From the NCBI GenBank assembly GCA_036703255.1, contig DATNPL010000163.1:39361-103360 (forward strand): a DNA stretch of 64,000 bases, given 5' to 3'. Numbering within the stretch: position 1 is the first letter of the stretch; each line of letters starts with the position of its first letter. The notes under the pieces were generated by a model that was not told the DNA's origin, made no database searches, and saw nothing but the letters and a program-made list of their open reading frames with translations. Source of the stretch: Drouetiella sp036703255 (GTDB lineage Bacteria; Cyanobacteriota; Cyanobacteriia; Elainellales; Elainellaceae). A program made the translations under genes and the position numbers. Positions 33,791-42,906 of the stretch are shown here, in pieces.

Positions 33791-33985
33791 TTACTGATTG
33801 GCTCTCGCGTCTTGAACCGCCGCATAGAAAAAGATTCCAGTTAACGGCACGGTCAGCGCCAATATAACACCTGTCACTAAGGTTCCCCATTGGGGGGTTC
33901 CAGAAGACAGCTCAAAGATAGAACCTACTGCCGCGATCGCTGCTACACAAGAACCAGCCAACAGCACGCCACTTTTGGGAGTCAC
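33791..33985 (-). CDS. Small two-span membrane protein
   Basis: A 64-aa protein starting at GTG (33985), with two hydrophobic helices ('GVLLAGSCVAAIAAVGSIF' and 'WGTLVTGVILALTVPLTGIFFYAAV') and a short polar tail. No family recognised. It is 33 bp upstream of the FHA-PrsW gene on the same strand, so co-transcription is likely. Confidence that it is a real gene is moderate, based on coherent topology and spacing. Confidence 0.6.
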   Translation of the reverse strand: MTPKSGVLLAGSCVAAIAAVGSIFELSSGTPQWGTLVTGVILALTVPLTGIFFYAAVQDARANQ

Positions 33986-34146
33986 TAAACCCTACCTTTT
34001 ACCTACTAAATTGATTGCCAGACTTAAATGAATTGCCAAACTGGGTTGATTGCCAGACTGGGTAAAGTCTACAAGTGAAAGCCATAAACCATGCAGTTTT
34101 AAGCTCTTGCCTCCTGCCCGAAGGCAGAAAACCTAAACAAGAAAGC

Positions 34147-34707
34147 CTAAACAGGCTTGACGGCATCTACGGCAAAGCCATGCTTTGATAGCTCTTGGTT
34201 GCGCGCCAGACTATTATCTACGCGATCGACAAACATAACCCCGTTGAGATGATCCATCTCATGCTGGATGACGCGTGCCAACAGATCTTTTGCCGTCAGC
34301 TTTTGCGGTCTGCCATGCTCATCCTTATAAGACACGTCGATTTCTTCAGGACGCGCCACATCCAAATACACTTTGGGAATGCTGAGGCATCCTTCTTGCG
34401 CCACACAGGTCTGCTGGCTCGACCGCGTAATCACAGGATTGATCAGAATTAGGGGCGGATGGGTCGGTTCATCGGGTTCGCAGTCCACCACTAGGATCTG
34501 CTTATTCACTCCAACTTGGGGTGCAGCCAAGCCAATGCCATCTTCGCTGTACATGGTTTGCAGCATCTGCTTAGCCAGCAGACGAATTTCATCATCTATT
34601 TTGGTGATGCGCTTGGCAGGCTGACGCAAAACGCGATCGCCCAAATAGTGCATCTCCAAAGGAGGCTTAGCTAACTTTTTTTTCTCAACCAGAATTTGAG
34701 CAGTCAT
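34147..34707 (-). CDS. def: Peptide deformylase
   Basis: A 186-aa enzyme that removes the formyl group from nascent N-terminal methionine. The three signature motifs are present: 'GIGLAAPQVGV' (motif I), 'EGCLSIP' (motif II, metal-ligand Cys) and 'IQHEMDHLNG' (motif III, the HExxH zinc or iron site). The N-terminal extension 'TAQILVEKKKLAKPPLEMHYLGDRVLR' is typical of cyanobacterial type 1B forms. It is divergent from the M48 protease gene. Confidence 0.97.
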   Translation of the reverse strand: MTAQILVEKKKLAKPPLEMHYLGDRVLRQPAKRITKIDDEIRLLAKQMLQTMYSEDGIGLAAPQVGVNKQILVVDCEPDEPTHPPLILINPVITRSSQQTCVAQEGCLSIPKVYLDVARPEEIDVSYKDEHGRPQKLTAKDLLARVIQHEMDHLNGVMFVDRVDNSLARNQELSKHGFAVDAVKPV

Positions 34708-34944
34708 GACTCCGCAACTCGATATTAAATGGACGCTGAAAATTAAATCTTCTCTTTACCATCATAGTTAATCATGCCCGGTTGATCATGCTTGGTTATT
34801 AACAGCAGTGAGAAATGGGCAGCCGAGAGTCTGCTCTATCTCCCACAGCATCAGGGCAAATGCCGAGTTCTCGCTAGAATGATCTAAAGCCCATTGATGC
34901 TTGACTGCTTCTCCACTCCTGCTCTCCACCTCTTGCCATCAACC

Positions 34945-35811
34945 ATGACTCTATCTAAAACTGCGCTTGTGGGTCTGAAATCAGACCAGTTTCGCCACCC
35001 CTTAGATTTGCAAGCCACGCAGAGCCTGCGCCAGTTGCCAGGGTTAGATCTGTTAGTGCGATCGCTCGTAGGGCCAGTGGCAGAGCAGGTTTTTTACGTC
35101 GAGAATATTGCGTCTAGCATTTTGGTGGGTGAGCAGCAGTTGCCCCATCTGCATCATTTGCTGCTAGAAGCCTGCAAAATTTTGGATCTAGAGCCGCCGC
35201 AGCTCTACATTAAGCAGAACCCTTCTCCCAATGCCTATACCTTTGCGATGCGAGGCAAGCAGCCTTTCATTGTCATGCATACTTCATTAATTGAAATGCT
35301 GACACCTGAGGAGATTCAGGCCGTAATTGCCCATGAGCTAGGACACCTCAAGTGTGAACACAGCGTCTATCTGACCCTGGCAAACCTGGTGGTGCTTGCT
35401 GCCGGACAGATTCTGCCCTTTGGTGGCTTGCTCACCCAAAGTTTGCAGACCCAGATTTTGCAGTGGGTGCGCTGTGCCGAATTTACTTGTGATCGCGCTG
35501 CACTCTTGGTCGCTCAAGACCCGCGCGTTGTGGCTTCGGTGTTAATGAAGTTGACGGGCGGCTCTCCCTCACTAGCCCCTCAGCTTAATCTCGATGCTTT
35601 TCTAGCGCAGGCCCGATCTTATGAAGCGATCGACAGTACCGAGCTGGGCAATTTATTAAAGCAGGCGCGATCGTCTCAGTTGACTCATCCCGTTCCGGTG
35701 CTACGAGCTTTGGAGATCGATCGCTGGTCTGGCACCCAGGACTATCAGAAGTTGCTGCAACGCCAAGGGGTAGCTGAAACACAATCTCAGGGCGGCTGGA
35801 GAAATTGGTGA
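34945..35811 (+). CDS. M48 family metallopeptidase
   Basis: ATG 34945 is preferred to the upstream TTG 34894 in the same frame; 288 aa. The zinc site 'VIAHELGHLKCEHS' (HExxH) is complete, followed by a hydrophobic segment ('LTLANLVVLAAGQILPFG') and 'CAEFTCDRAALLVAQD', whose E-x-x-x-D is the third-ligand helix of M48 proteases. The first 100 residues are helical with 'EQVFYVENIASSILVGEQQLP', common to the cyanobacterial members. Substrate unknown; membrane association is possible through the hydrophobic segment. Confidence 0.88.
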   Translation: MTLSKTALVGLKSDQFRHPLDLQATQSLRQLPGLDLLVRSLVGPVAEQVFYVENIASSILVGEQQLPHLHHLLLEACKILDLEPPQLYIKQNPSPNAYTFAMRGKQPFIVMHTSLIEMLTPEEIQAVIAHELGHLKCEHSVYLTLANLVVLAAGQILPFGGLLTQSLQTQILQWVRCAEFTCDRAALLVAQDPRVVASVLMKLTGGSPSLAPQLNLDAFLAQARSYEAIDSTELGNLLKQARSSQLTHPVPVLRALEIDRWSGTQDYQKLLQRQGVAETQSQGGWRNW

Positions 35812-35943
35812 GCCGTTAGCAGTTAGCATACCCCTTGCGCGGGCTTTTTTAGAACCTAATCGTCCTTTTAAAATAGGGCTAGGTCATCTAGACTATTACA
35901 TGGTTGATAGTGAGACTTGACGCGACAAAGAGAGCTAGACAAG

Positions 35944-37053
35944 ATGGATGTGAAAGCGGCTGTAGCCCTAGAAGCAGGTAAGCCTTTGAGCCTTGAAACC
36001 GTTCAGCTGGAGGGGCCTCAAGCAGGTGAGGTCATGGTTGAAATTAAGGCGACGGGCATCTGCCATACCGATGCCTACACGCTTTCTGGAGCCGATCCTG
36101 AAGGTCTGTTTCCAGCCATTCTGGGACATGAGGGCGCAGGGGTTGTCGTGGAAGTGGGATCAGGCGTGACGAGCGTTAAGCCCGGAGATCATGTGATTCC
36201 GCTGTATACACCCGAGTGCCGCAACTGCAAATTTTGCTTGAGTGGCAAAACCAATCTCTGTCAGGCTATTCGCACTACGCAAGGGCAGGGGTTAATGCCC
36301 AACGGCACGAGTCGCTTTAGCCTCAACGGTGAGATGCTGCATCACTACATGGGCACCTCTACCTTTGCCAATTACACCGTTTTGCCAGAAATTTCGGTCG
36401 CCAAAATCCGTCCTGATGCGCCGTTTGAGAAAGTCTGCTTGATTGGCTGTGGCGTTACGACGGGCTTGGGAGCAGTCATTAACACGGCGAAGGTTGAACC
36501 GGGCGCGAATGTCGTGGTGTTTGGCTTGGGCGGTATTGGACTTAACGTGATTCAGGCGGCTCGCATGGTGGGAGCCAATATGATCGTGGGTGTTGACATC
36601 AATCCGGCAAAGCGTCCTCTAGCTGAGAAACTGGGCATGACGCACTTTGTCAATCCCAAAGAAATCGAGGGCGATGTGGTGCCCTACCTGGTAGAGCTAA
36701 CGGGTGGCGGAGCGGACTATAGCTTTGAGTGCATCGGCAACGTTAACTTAATGCGGCAGGCATTAGAATGCTGTCACAAAGGCTGGGGCGTTAGCGTCGT
36801 GATTGGCGTGGCGGCAGCAGGGCAAGAAATCAGCACTCGTCCGTTTCAGCTTGTGACGGGGCGTGTGTGGAAAGGCTCGGCCTTTGGCGGGGCAAAAGGG
36901 CGGACGGATGTGCCCAAAATTGTGGATTGGTATATGGATGGCAAGATCAACATTGATGACTTGGTGACACAAGTTTTGCCGATCGCCCAAATTAACGACG
37001 CTTTTGACGCTATGCGCAAAGGTGAAGTGATCCGCTCAGTCGTCACGTTCTAA
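35944..37053 (+). CDS. adhC: S-(hydroxymethyl)glutathione dehydrogenase / class III alcohol dehydrogenase
   Basis: ATG 35944 gives the standard N-terminus MDVKAAVALEAGKPL (369 aa); an in-frame TTG at 35917 would add nine residues. The enzyme oxidises the glutathione-formaldehyde adduct to S-formylglutathione with NAD. Catalytic zinc ligands are in 'GICHTDAY' and 'LGHEGAGVV', the structural zinc Cys set is 'CRNCKFCLSGKTNLC', and the NAD fold shows 'VFGLGGIGLNVIQAARMVGA'. The next gene, 10 bp on, encodes the matching hydrolase, giving the complete two-step formaldehyde detoxification operon. Confidence 0.96.
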   Translation: MDVKAAVALEAGKPLSLETVQLEGPQAGEVMVEIKATGICHTDAYTLSGADPEGLFPAILGHEGAGVVVEVGSGVTSVKPGDHVIPLYTPECRNCKFCLSGKTNLCQAIRTTQGQGLMPNGTSRFSLNGEMLHHYMGTSTFANYTVLPEISVAKIRPDAPFEKVCLIGCGVTTGLGAVINTAKVEPGANVVVFGLGGIGLNVIQAARMVGANMIVGVDINPAKRPLAEKLGMTHFVNPKEIEGDVVPYLVELTGGGADYSFECIGNVNLMRQALECCHKGWGVSVVIGVAAAGQEISTRPFQLVTGRVWKGSAFGGAKGRTDVPKIVDWYMDGKINIDDLVTQVLPIAQINDAFDAMRKGEVIRSVVTF

Positions 37054-37063
37054 CCTCATCACC

Positions 37064-37909
37064 ATGACCGATTCTCTCACTCTAGTCAGCGAAGCGGCTT
37101 GCTTCGGTGGAGCGATGGGCTTCTATAGCCATGCTTCTAAGGCTTGCAACAGCACCCTAAAATTTTCGGTGTATCAGCCACCCCAGGCCAAAACGCAATC
37201 GCTTCCCGTTCTCTATTTTCTCTCTGGGCTGACCTGCACCGAAGAGAATTTTATGGCAAAGGCTGGAGCACAGCAATTTGCGGCGGAGCTAGGCTTAATC
37301 TTGGTTACGCCCGACACCAGCCCCCGCAACACAGGCATTCCCGGAGAGGATGAGGATTGGGACTTTGGCACTGGAGCCGGGTTTTATGTAGATGCCACCA
37401 CAGAACCCTGGCAAAAACACTACCGCATGTATAGCTATGTGGTGGAGGAACTGCCTGCCCTAATCGCGCAAAATTTCCCGGTATCCGATCGCCAGGGCAT
37501 TTTCGGTCACTCGATGGGTGGACATGGGGCACTCGTGTGCGCCTTGCGCAATCCCGATCGCTATCAGTCTGTTTCGGCCTTTGCGCCGATCGCTGCCCCG
37601 ATGCAGTGTGCATGGGGTCAAAAAGCATTTTCTAACTACTTGGGAGACAACACAGAAGATTGGCGCAGATATGATGCCAGTCAGTTAGTTCGTATGGCTC
37701 CTTACCCACAGACGATTCTGATTGATCAAGGGACAGGCGATCGCTTTTTGACGACGCAACTCTTGCCTCAAGAATTTGAAAAAGCCTGTGCTGAGGTGGG
37801 GCAATCGCTCAACTTGCGCATGCAGGAGGGATACGATCACAGCTACTATTTCATCGCTACTTTCATGCAAGATCACATTCGGCATCATGCCAAAGCACTC
37901 TGTGGGTGA
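37064..37909 (+). CDS. fghA: S-formylglutathione hydrolase
   Basis: A 281-aa esterase-D family serine hydrolase that releases formate and glutathione from S-formylglutathione. Seen are 'LPVLYFLSGLTCTEENFMAKAG', 'SPRNTGIPGEDEDWDFGTGAGFYVDATTEPW', the nucleophile elbow 'GIFGHSMGGHGAL', the Asp in 'LIDQGTGDRFL' and the His in 'EGYDHSYYFIATFM'. All family signatures are present. It is 10 bp after adhC and shares its transcript. A perfect palindrome (37934-37990) follows the stop. Confidence 0.96.
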   Translation: MTDSLTLVSEAACFGGAMGFYSHASKACNSTLKFSVYQPPQAKTQSLPVLYFLSGLTCTEENFMAKAGAQQFAAELGLILVTPDTSPRNTGIPGEDEDWDFGTGAGFYVDATTEPWQKHYRMYSYVVEELPALIAQNFPVSDRQGIFGHSMGGHGALVCALRNPDRYQSVSAFAPIAAPMQCAWGQKAFSNYLGDNTEDWRRYDASQLVRMAPYPQTILIDQGTGDRFLTTQLLPQEFEKACAEVGQSLNLRMQEGYDHSYYFIATFMQDHIRHHAKALCG

Positions 37910-37933
37910 ACTCAAGGGGTAGTGTTTCAAATG

Positions 37934-37990
37934 TGTTGTTGATTTTTTTGAAAGGGGCGCTCCGCGCCCCTTTCAAAAAAATCAACAACA
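37934..37990. repeat. Long perfect palindrome, core GGCGC-TCC-GCGCC (copy 3)
   Basis: Arms of 27 bp (37934-37960, 37964-37990) pair without mismatch around TCC, starting 24 bp after the fghA stop. The centre is identical to copies 1 and 4; the outer arms are unique and contain A/T runs, so as RNA it could act as a terminator in either direction. Confidence 0.92.
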
Positions 37991-38123
37991 TGTCTATAAC
38001 ATCACCAACTCAAGGCAATGAGGCGAGTTGAGTTCATGCGGTCTCATTTTGGGGGCAATGTCAGGCTGTAGGCGATCGCTTTTGATATTCTGAGTTGAAT
38101 GAGGTTTCGTTGCGCGTTGCACC

Positions 38124-38669
38124 ATGAACCAAGCTCCTGACTCATTCACCACCGATCGCCTGATTCTACGTCGCCCAGACTTTTTAGATGTGGCAGCAAT
38201 TTATAAATTGGGTCGCGATCCAGAAGTCACCCGTTATATGACCTGGCAGACGCACAAGAGCATTCAAGACGCAGTTGAATTTCTTAAAAGTTGTGCTCCT
38301 CTATGGGAATCGGGTCAAGAGTTTTGTTGGGTCATCACAGTCAAGCCTGAAGATCAGGCGATCGGGACAGTAGCGTGCCGAATCGAAAGCAGTATGGCAG
38401 ATTTTGGCTATGTTTTGAATCGAGCCTACTGGGGGCAGGGATATGCCACAGAAGCCGTTAGCGCTGTTGTGGCATGGGTGATGAGCCTTCCCGAAATACA
38501 CCGAATTTGGGCAACTTGTGACACGGAGAATCTTGCCTCAGCACGAGTTTTGGAAAAGACGGGTTTGTTGTGTGAGAAAAGATTGCGTCATGCGATGCTT
38601 CGTCCTAATTTGTCACTCATGCCCCGAGATACATTTGTCTTTGCCAAGGTGCGAGATTCAACTTCATAG
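38124..38669 (+). CDS. GNAT family N-acetyltransferase (RimJ/RimL-like)
   Basis: A 181-aa acetyltransferase. It has the RimJ/RimL pattern: 'TDRLILRRPDFLDVAAIY' at the start, 'VTRYMTWQTHKSIQDAVEFL', 'FCWVITVKPEDQAIGTVACRI', then 'ADFGYVLNRAYWGQGYATEAVSAVV' (acetyl-CoA binding, G-x-G-x-A) and 'IWATCDTENLASARVLEKTGL'. Substrate unknown; relatives acetylate ribosomal proteins, antibiotics or small amines. It precedes LysE and SDR genes on the same strand with a 48-bp gap. Confidence 0.9.
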   Translation: MNQAPDSFTTDRLILRRPDFLDVAAIYKLGRDPEVTRYMTWQTHKSIQDAVEFLKSCAPLWESGQEFCWVITVKPEDQAIGTVACRIESSMADFGYVLNRAYWGQGYATEAVSAVVAWVMSLPEIHRIWATCDTENLASARVLEKTGLLCEKRLRHAMLRPNLSLMPRDTFVFAKVRDSTS

Positions 38670-38717
38670 CTCTTTGCACTGGGACGAAGTTATGGGCAAG
38701 GTGTGGGTGAGGTATAG

Positions 38718-39344
38718 ATGCCGATGCAAAGCAGTATGACCCTTGGCAGCATGATCGGCCTATTCAGCGCTATGGCTGTCTTGGCGGCTATTCCTAGCGT
38801 TAGCGTCTTGGCTGTCTCTACCCGATCGGCCAGCTTCGGCTTGATTCACGGCGTTTTCACCAGCCTGGGAATCGTCGTGGGTGACGTTATTTTTATCGTC
38901 ATCGCCATTTGGGGTTTAGCGCTGCTGGCAGAAACACTGGGGAGTCTATTCTTCTTAATTAAATACCTGGGCGCGGCTTATTTAATCCTGTTGGGAATTG
39001 GGTTATGGCGATCGAAATCACAGGATTTGGACACACCGGAAGAGGGAAAATCCTCTTGGCTATCCAGCTTTTTGACCGGACTTTTCATTACGCTGGCTGA
39101 TCAAAAGGCAACTCTATTTTATCTAGGCTTTTTTCCAGCTTTTATTGATATTTCTAACGTATCCTATCTGGATACTGTGATCATCATCGCGATCGCAACA
39201 GTCTCCGTCGGGAGTGTAAAACTGGGTTACGCATTCATGGCAGATAGAGCTAGATTACTAATCAGCAACAGGATAAGAAAGGGGATAAATAGGGCTGCTG
39301 GCTGCGTCATGGTTGCAGTTGGAGTCTTTTTGATCACGAATTAA
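38718..39344 (+). CDS. LysE family exporter
   Basis: A 208-aa membrane protein with about six hydrophobic helices. The LysE/RhtB pattern is seen in 'AAIPSVSVLAVSTRSASFGLIHGVFTSLGIVVGDVIF', 'IKYLGAAYLILLGIGLWR' and 'FLTGLFITLADQKATLFYLGFFPAF'. The family exports amino acids or related small solutes; the substrate here is unknown. It is followed after 7 bp by the SDR gene, probably one operon. Confidence 0.88.
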   Translation: MPMQSSMTLGSMIGLFSAMAVLAAIPSVSVLAVSTRSASFGLIHGVFTSLGIVVGDVIFIVIAIWGLALLAETLGSLFFLIKYLGAAYLILLGIGLWRSKSQDLDTPEEGKSSWLSSFLTGLFITLADQKATLFYLGFFPAFIDISNVSYLDTVIIIAIATVSVGSVKLGYAFMADRARLLISNRIRKGINRAAGCVMVAVGVFLITN

Positions 39345-39351
39345 CCAGCTC

Positions 39352-40110
39352 ATGAATAGCACTCAAAATAGAGACAAACAGAGGGTGGCTCTCGTGACAG
39401 GTTCGACCTCGGGCATTGGCATAGCTATTGCACAACAGCTCGTTTTGGATGGATTTGCGATCGCATTTCATTCCAAATCTTCGGTCAGAGCGGGTGAGAA
39501 ATTAGCGGAAGCCTATCCAGGTGCATCCTATACTCAAGCTGATCTGGCTGATCAAAGCCAAGTTCGTCATTTAATAACGGATGTGTTATTGCATCACAAT
39601 CGTCTTGATGTATTGGTCAATAATGCGGGCATTAATGCCGTCATTCCACATGCCGCTCTCAAAGAGGCCACAGCAGAAATTTGGCGACAGCTCTACGAGG
39701 TGAATGTCATTGCCCCTTGGACATTAATTGCAGAGGCTGAAGCAGCCCTAAGAGCAGCATCAAGCCAGCAATGCCCCAGCTGCATTCTCAACATTAGTTC
39801 TCATGCGGGCGTTCGCCCTAAAGGCGCTTCAATTCCCTATGCTGCCAGCAAAGCTGCGTTGAACCATATGACAAAACTGCTGGCGATGAATCTTGCACCA
39901 GAGATTCGCGTCAATGCGATCGCCCCTGGCTTGGTCAACACGCCCATGACGCTTAACTGGACGGCAGCCCAAACGCTTTGGCAGGAGCGATCGCCAATGG
40001 GTCGAGGAGCGCAACCCGCAGAAATTGCCCAAGTCGCTTCTATGCTAATTGCGAGTCCTTATCTGACAGGTGAGATTGTCATTTGTGATGGCGGACTAAA
40101 CCTCACTTAA
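39352..40110 (+). CDS. Short-chain dehydrogenase/reductase (FabG-like)
   Basis: A 252-aa classical SDR. The cofactor loop is 'VTGSTSGIGIAIAQQ' (T-G-x3-G-x-G), then 'NNAGIN', a catalytic Ser in 'ILNISSHAG' and the Tyr-x3-Lys pair in 'IPYAASKAALNHM'. The C-terminal 'YLTGEIVICDGGL' matches the family ending. Lack of an acidic residue in the first basic region ('FHSKSSVRAGEKL') suggests NADPH preference. Specific substrate not predictable. Confidence 0.92.
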   Translation: MNSTQNRDKQRVALVTGSTSGIGIAIAQQLVLDGFAIAFHSKSSVRAGEKLAEAYPGASYTQADLADQSQVRHLITDVLLHHNRLDVLVNNAGINAVIPHAALKEATAEIWRQLYEVNVIAPWTLIAEAEAALRAASSQQCPSCILNISSHAGVRPKGASIPYAASKAALNHMTKLLAMNLAPEIRVNAIAPGLVNTPMTLNWTAAQTLWQERSPMGRGAQPAEIAQVASMLIASPYLTGEIVICDGGLNLT

Positions 40111-40186
40111 CGGCCTCTGGGTTTTCTGAGTTTCGATTCCTGGCAGTCTTAAAAGAGTGAGGTTATTCTCTAATGTCAACTAGGCT

Positions 40187-40528
40187 TTAGGCGCGTTCTG
40201 CTGAAAATAGAGAACTGTCTCCTCCATGAAATTTGATTTTCCCCTCCAACGTATTTTCATCTTGCAATCTCAACCAACCGCTACCCGATGCTTCATCGTT
40301 TTCATCACCGCCTTCCCAGGTGAATTCCAGTTTATCGCCAGATTGATCCTTTACGATTTCGCCATCAATATGTCCTGTGACAAGACCAAATTGAAAATCT
40401 CCTGTTCCCCTTTCAGTAATTTCGACATAAGCTTGCACTTCCATATTGAAGTAATCTTCGTCCCAATTTTCCATTTCGGTAATGTGCCAAATTCCAGCAA
40501 ATGTCTTGGGTTTTTGCTTCCGTATCAT
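40187..40528 (-). CDS. Conserved hypothetical protein (113 aa, beta-rich)
   Basis: A small soluble protein with alternating hydrophobic residues suggesting a beta-barrel: 'FAGIWHITEMENWDEDYFNMEVQAYVEI', 'DFQFGLVTGHIDGEIV', 'LEFTWEGGDENDEASGSGWLRLQDENTLEGKIKFHGGD'. The last block resembles proteins annotated only as hypothetical in many bacteria. No catalytic residues can be named. It is convergent with the SDR gene. Confidence 0.75.
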   Translation of the reverse strand: MIRKQKPKTFAGIWHITEMENWDEDYFNMEVQAYVEITERGTGDFQFGLVTGHIDGEIVKDQSGDKLEFTWEGGDENDEASGSGWLRLQDENTLEGKIKFHGGDSSLFSAERA

Positions 40529-41347
40529 TTATCATCTCCTGAGTCTAAACAATGGCTTACTGGGTTAGCCTCAACGTTGTCAGCAGTTGCAAATAGCAAT
40601 CGATCTGTCCTTCTACACCAGTGCAATTACGCCAGTACAATCTAGATCTTCTTGAAGTTTATCCTGCTATTTCAGAATTCTGAAGCGAATTCAAGCCTGA
40701 ATAGGGTTAAGCCCATATGCTTCAACTTGCCAACGCCTCGGTTTGCCCAGTTGACTGGCGAAACATCTGAAACTCCAGCTTTTAGGGTTTTGTGGCGCGC
40801 TCCGCGCGCCACAAAACCCTAATTTGCGATCTACTGAGTCTAGAAATTAATTCTTGTATGAAAGGCTTTCAAGGACTCTCGAATCGTTAAAAATTGCTTA
40901 AATTAATAGACTGATTTGCAAGGTATCTCACAGACAAAAATGACAGCCTCCTAATTTTATTCAATGTTCTCAATGGCGATCGCCCCTGTTGATCGATTGT
41001 TAGAGAATTCATGGATAAATTTCATGTCACGATTTGAAACAATTCTGATGGTAATTTAGGGGCTGCGGTGGGTTTAATATCTGGAGAGATGTCGTTTAAG
41101 TCTCTTTATTTCATCGTTCTCAATATCAGTTCTCAATACCCTGCTGATGAGAGAAGAAAAAGACTTTTGCAATCTGTTGTTGAAATCTAGGAATAAATTT
41201 ACTTTAGTTGAAAGAATTAAACATTTTCTTTAACTGTAGGCTTCTCGTAAATTTATAATAAAAGTTAAATGATTCAGGAGTATTCACTCAATTTCTCAAT
41301 TTGGTTCTTAAGATATAGACATAATTCTTTAGAAAAGCAGGGCACGA
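40529..41347. other. Long intergenic region (819 bp)
   Basis: Apart from the palindrome at 40782-40822 I see no gene or RNA. The region from 41100 on is A+T-rich and must include the promoter of the coiled-coil gene at 41348. Confidence 0.5.
40782..40822. repeat. Perfect palindrome, core GCGCGC-TCC-GCGCGC (copy 4)
   Basis: Arms of 19 bp (40782-40800, 40804-40822) around TCC, without mismatch. It lies in an 819-bp gap and is not directly after any gene (about 250 bp from the nearest), which argues against a simple terminator role. Confidence 0.9.
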
Positions 41348-41719
41348 ATGGATCCACTTCAGGAGCAAATGTCTGATTTAAACACCAAGGTTGAGGCACT
41401 GCATGGAAGCCTTGAGCAAGTGGAAAGGCGGCTCAATGATGTTCTCTCAGAACTCAAAGGCAAGGAGCGTCCGCATTCTGCCCCTTCTGCTGGAATCAAT
41501 CAAGGGCGATATTCTCCTATAAGTCGCAGCAGCTTTGGGGCTGAGATGGAGCACAAAGACGTATTAGCCGATGACACCTACCCTGAGTCTGATTCTCAGA
41601 GCGGCGATCGCGTCTTGGCACCCGAAGTGCAGATTCAGCGGCTGACGGCACAGCTCACGGCAGCCTACAACCGTATTGCCGCTCTTGAAGAGCAGCTTAT
41701 GGCAAGGCGAGTCATGTAG
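41348..41719 (+). CDS. Short coiled-coil protein
   Basis: A 123-aa hydrophilic protein with heptad-patterned helices at both ends ('QMSDLNTKVEALHGSLEQVERRLNDVLSELKG' and 'VQIQRLTAQLTAAYNRIAALEEQLMA') and a polar, probably disordered middle. No family recognised and no membrane segment. It stands alone. Confidence 0.65.
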   Translation: MDPLQEQMSDLNTKVEALHGSLEQVERRLNDVLSELKGKERPHSAPSAGINQGRYSPISRSSFGAEMEHKDVLADDTYPESDSQSGDRVLAPEVQIQRLTAQLTAAYNRIAALEEQLMARRVM

Positions 41720-41820
41720 AGCTTCCCGGTGGCTGGCTCTGCTGCACATAATCCTGTGCAAATCTAAAAGGTGTGAATCACAGAACAGAGCCGCAGGGAC
41801 AGAGCCATCTTCACAAGAAG

Positions 41821-42906
41821 CTACACAGATTGGTTAGCGTATTGACCGACCAGTGTTTCGATCGCCTCCAAAAGCTGCCGTTGATCCCAGTTTTGGTAAA
41901 GAGAAGCCGCGATCGCGCTCCCACCTGCTCCCACGCCCTCTTTCACAAAGCCGTTTTCGTAGGCGCGTAGCTGCTCGTAGCGAGACTCAGCAAAGCTGAG
42001 TTGGGTAGCCAACAGCGGAGCCTTCAGCATTTGGGCTAAGCCAACTGTGTCACCCGTCGGATCTTCCGCAACCCAACGGGTGGTTCCCACCACAATCTGA
42101 TCGAGTCGATAATCAAGATATTCAGTTTCAGCCACGGCCTGGATCAGGGCATAAACCGCCAGCATTTGCGTGCCACCCGCCAACAAAACGCCACAAGATC
42201 GGCTAGCCGCGATCGCCATCCCTGCCACCACAATCTGCATCGGGTCGCCTACAGCCGCCACGATCGCATCCCACTTTTTCTTAACCTGCTTTAGCCCCTG
42301 CTGCACCACTTCCCACTTTTGCCGATGATTGCAGGTGGGATGGCTGCTGTTGACCTTGCCGATCGCCTCCCAACCCAGACCCGTCAGCACGGCCAGCGCC
42401 GTTGTGGTGCCACCCACGACGCATTCTCCCAAAATAAGATACGACTGGGGCACTTCAGCCGCCAGCTTTGCGCCCCAAGTAAGCCCCTGTTGCAGCAAAT
42501 AATGGACAACGGCCAAGTCAAGCGCGTCTCCTTGACTGAGGCAGCGGGCTGGCTGGCCTCCCAGTTCAATAGCGGCAACGGCAGGCGGCTGCGGCAATCC
42601 GGCATTGAACAAGTAAACCGGAATCTGCTGAGCTGTGACGATCGCTCGTGTAATCAGCACCGGGGAAGCCCCTGCCTGCAAAGGCGGTAGGGCATAGGTG
42701 GGGTGAGGATGCACGCCCAGCATCAAAAATTCGGCATCGGCAACGGCGGTATAGCGGCGATCGGCGGGGGTGGCTCCTGCCGCAGAAATGCCGGGGATCA
42801 GCCCTGTGTCGGTAAATCCCAAAACGCAGGCAAACAGCGGCGCTACGCCTCGAAACTGATCCATCCAGGCGGTGGCGCGTTCGATCTGGCTGTAGGCTTT
42901 AATCAC
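41821..42906 (-). CDS. CobT-like nicotinate-nucleotide-dimethylbenzimidazole phosphoribosyltransferase homologue
   Basis: GTG 42906 (VIKAYSQIERATAW) is chosen because it overlaps the stop of the upstream gene as GTGA and has GGAGGAG just before it; 361 aa. Blocks seen are 'FACVLGFTDTGLIPGISAAG', 'GVHPHPTYALPPLQAG', 'ILGECVVGGTTTALAVLTGLG' and 'VLLAGGTQMLAVYAL', typical of the cyanobacterial/archaeal CobT branch (TIGR00303 type). That branch would activate the lower base for cobamide assembly; since most cyanobacteria make pseudocobalamin, the true base is uncertain. The catalytic Glu of classical CobT is not confidently placed. Confidence 0.82.
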   Translation of the reverse strand: MIKAYSQIERATAWMDQFRGVAPLFACVLGFTDTGLIPGISAAGATPADRRYTAVADAEFLMLGVHPHPTYALPPLQAGASPVLITRAIVTAQQIPVYLFNAGLPQPPAVAAIELGGQPARCLSQGDALDLAVVHYLLQQGLTWGAKLAAEVPQSYLILGECVVGGTTTALAVLTGLGWEAIGKVNSSHPTCNHRQKWEVVQQGLKQVKKKWDAIVAAVGDPMQIVVAGMAIAASRSCGVLLAGGTQMLAVYALIQAVAETEYLDYRLDQIVVGTTRWVAEDPTGDTVGLAQMLKAPLLATQLSFAESRYEQLRAYENGFVKEGVGAGGSAIAASLYQNWDQRQLLEAIETLVGQYANQSV

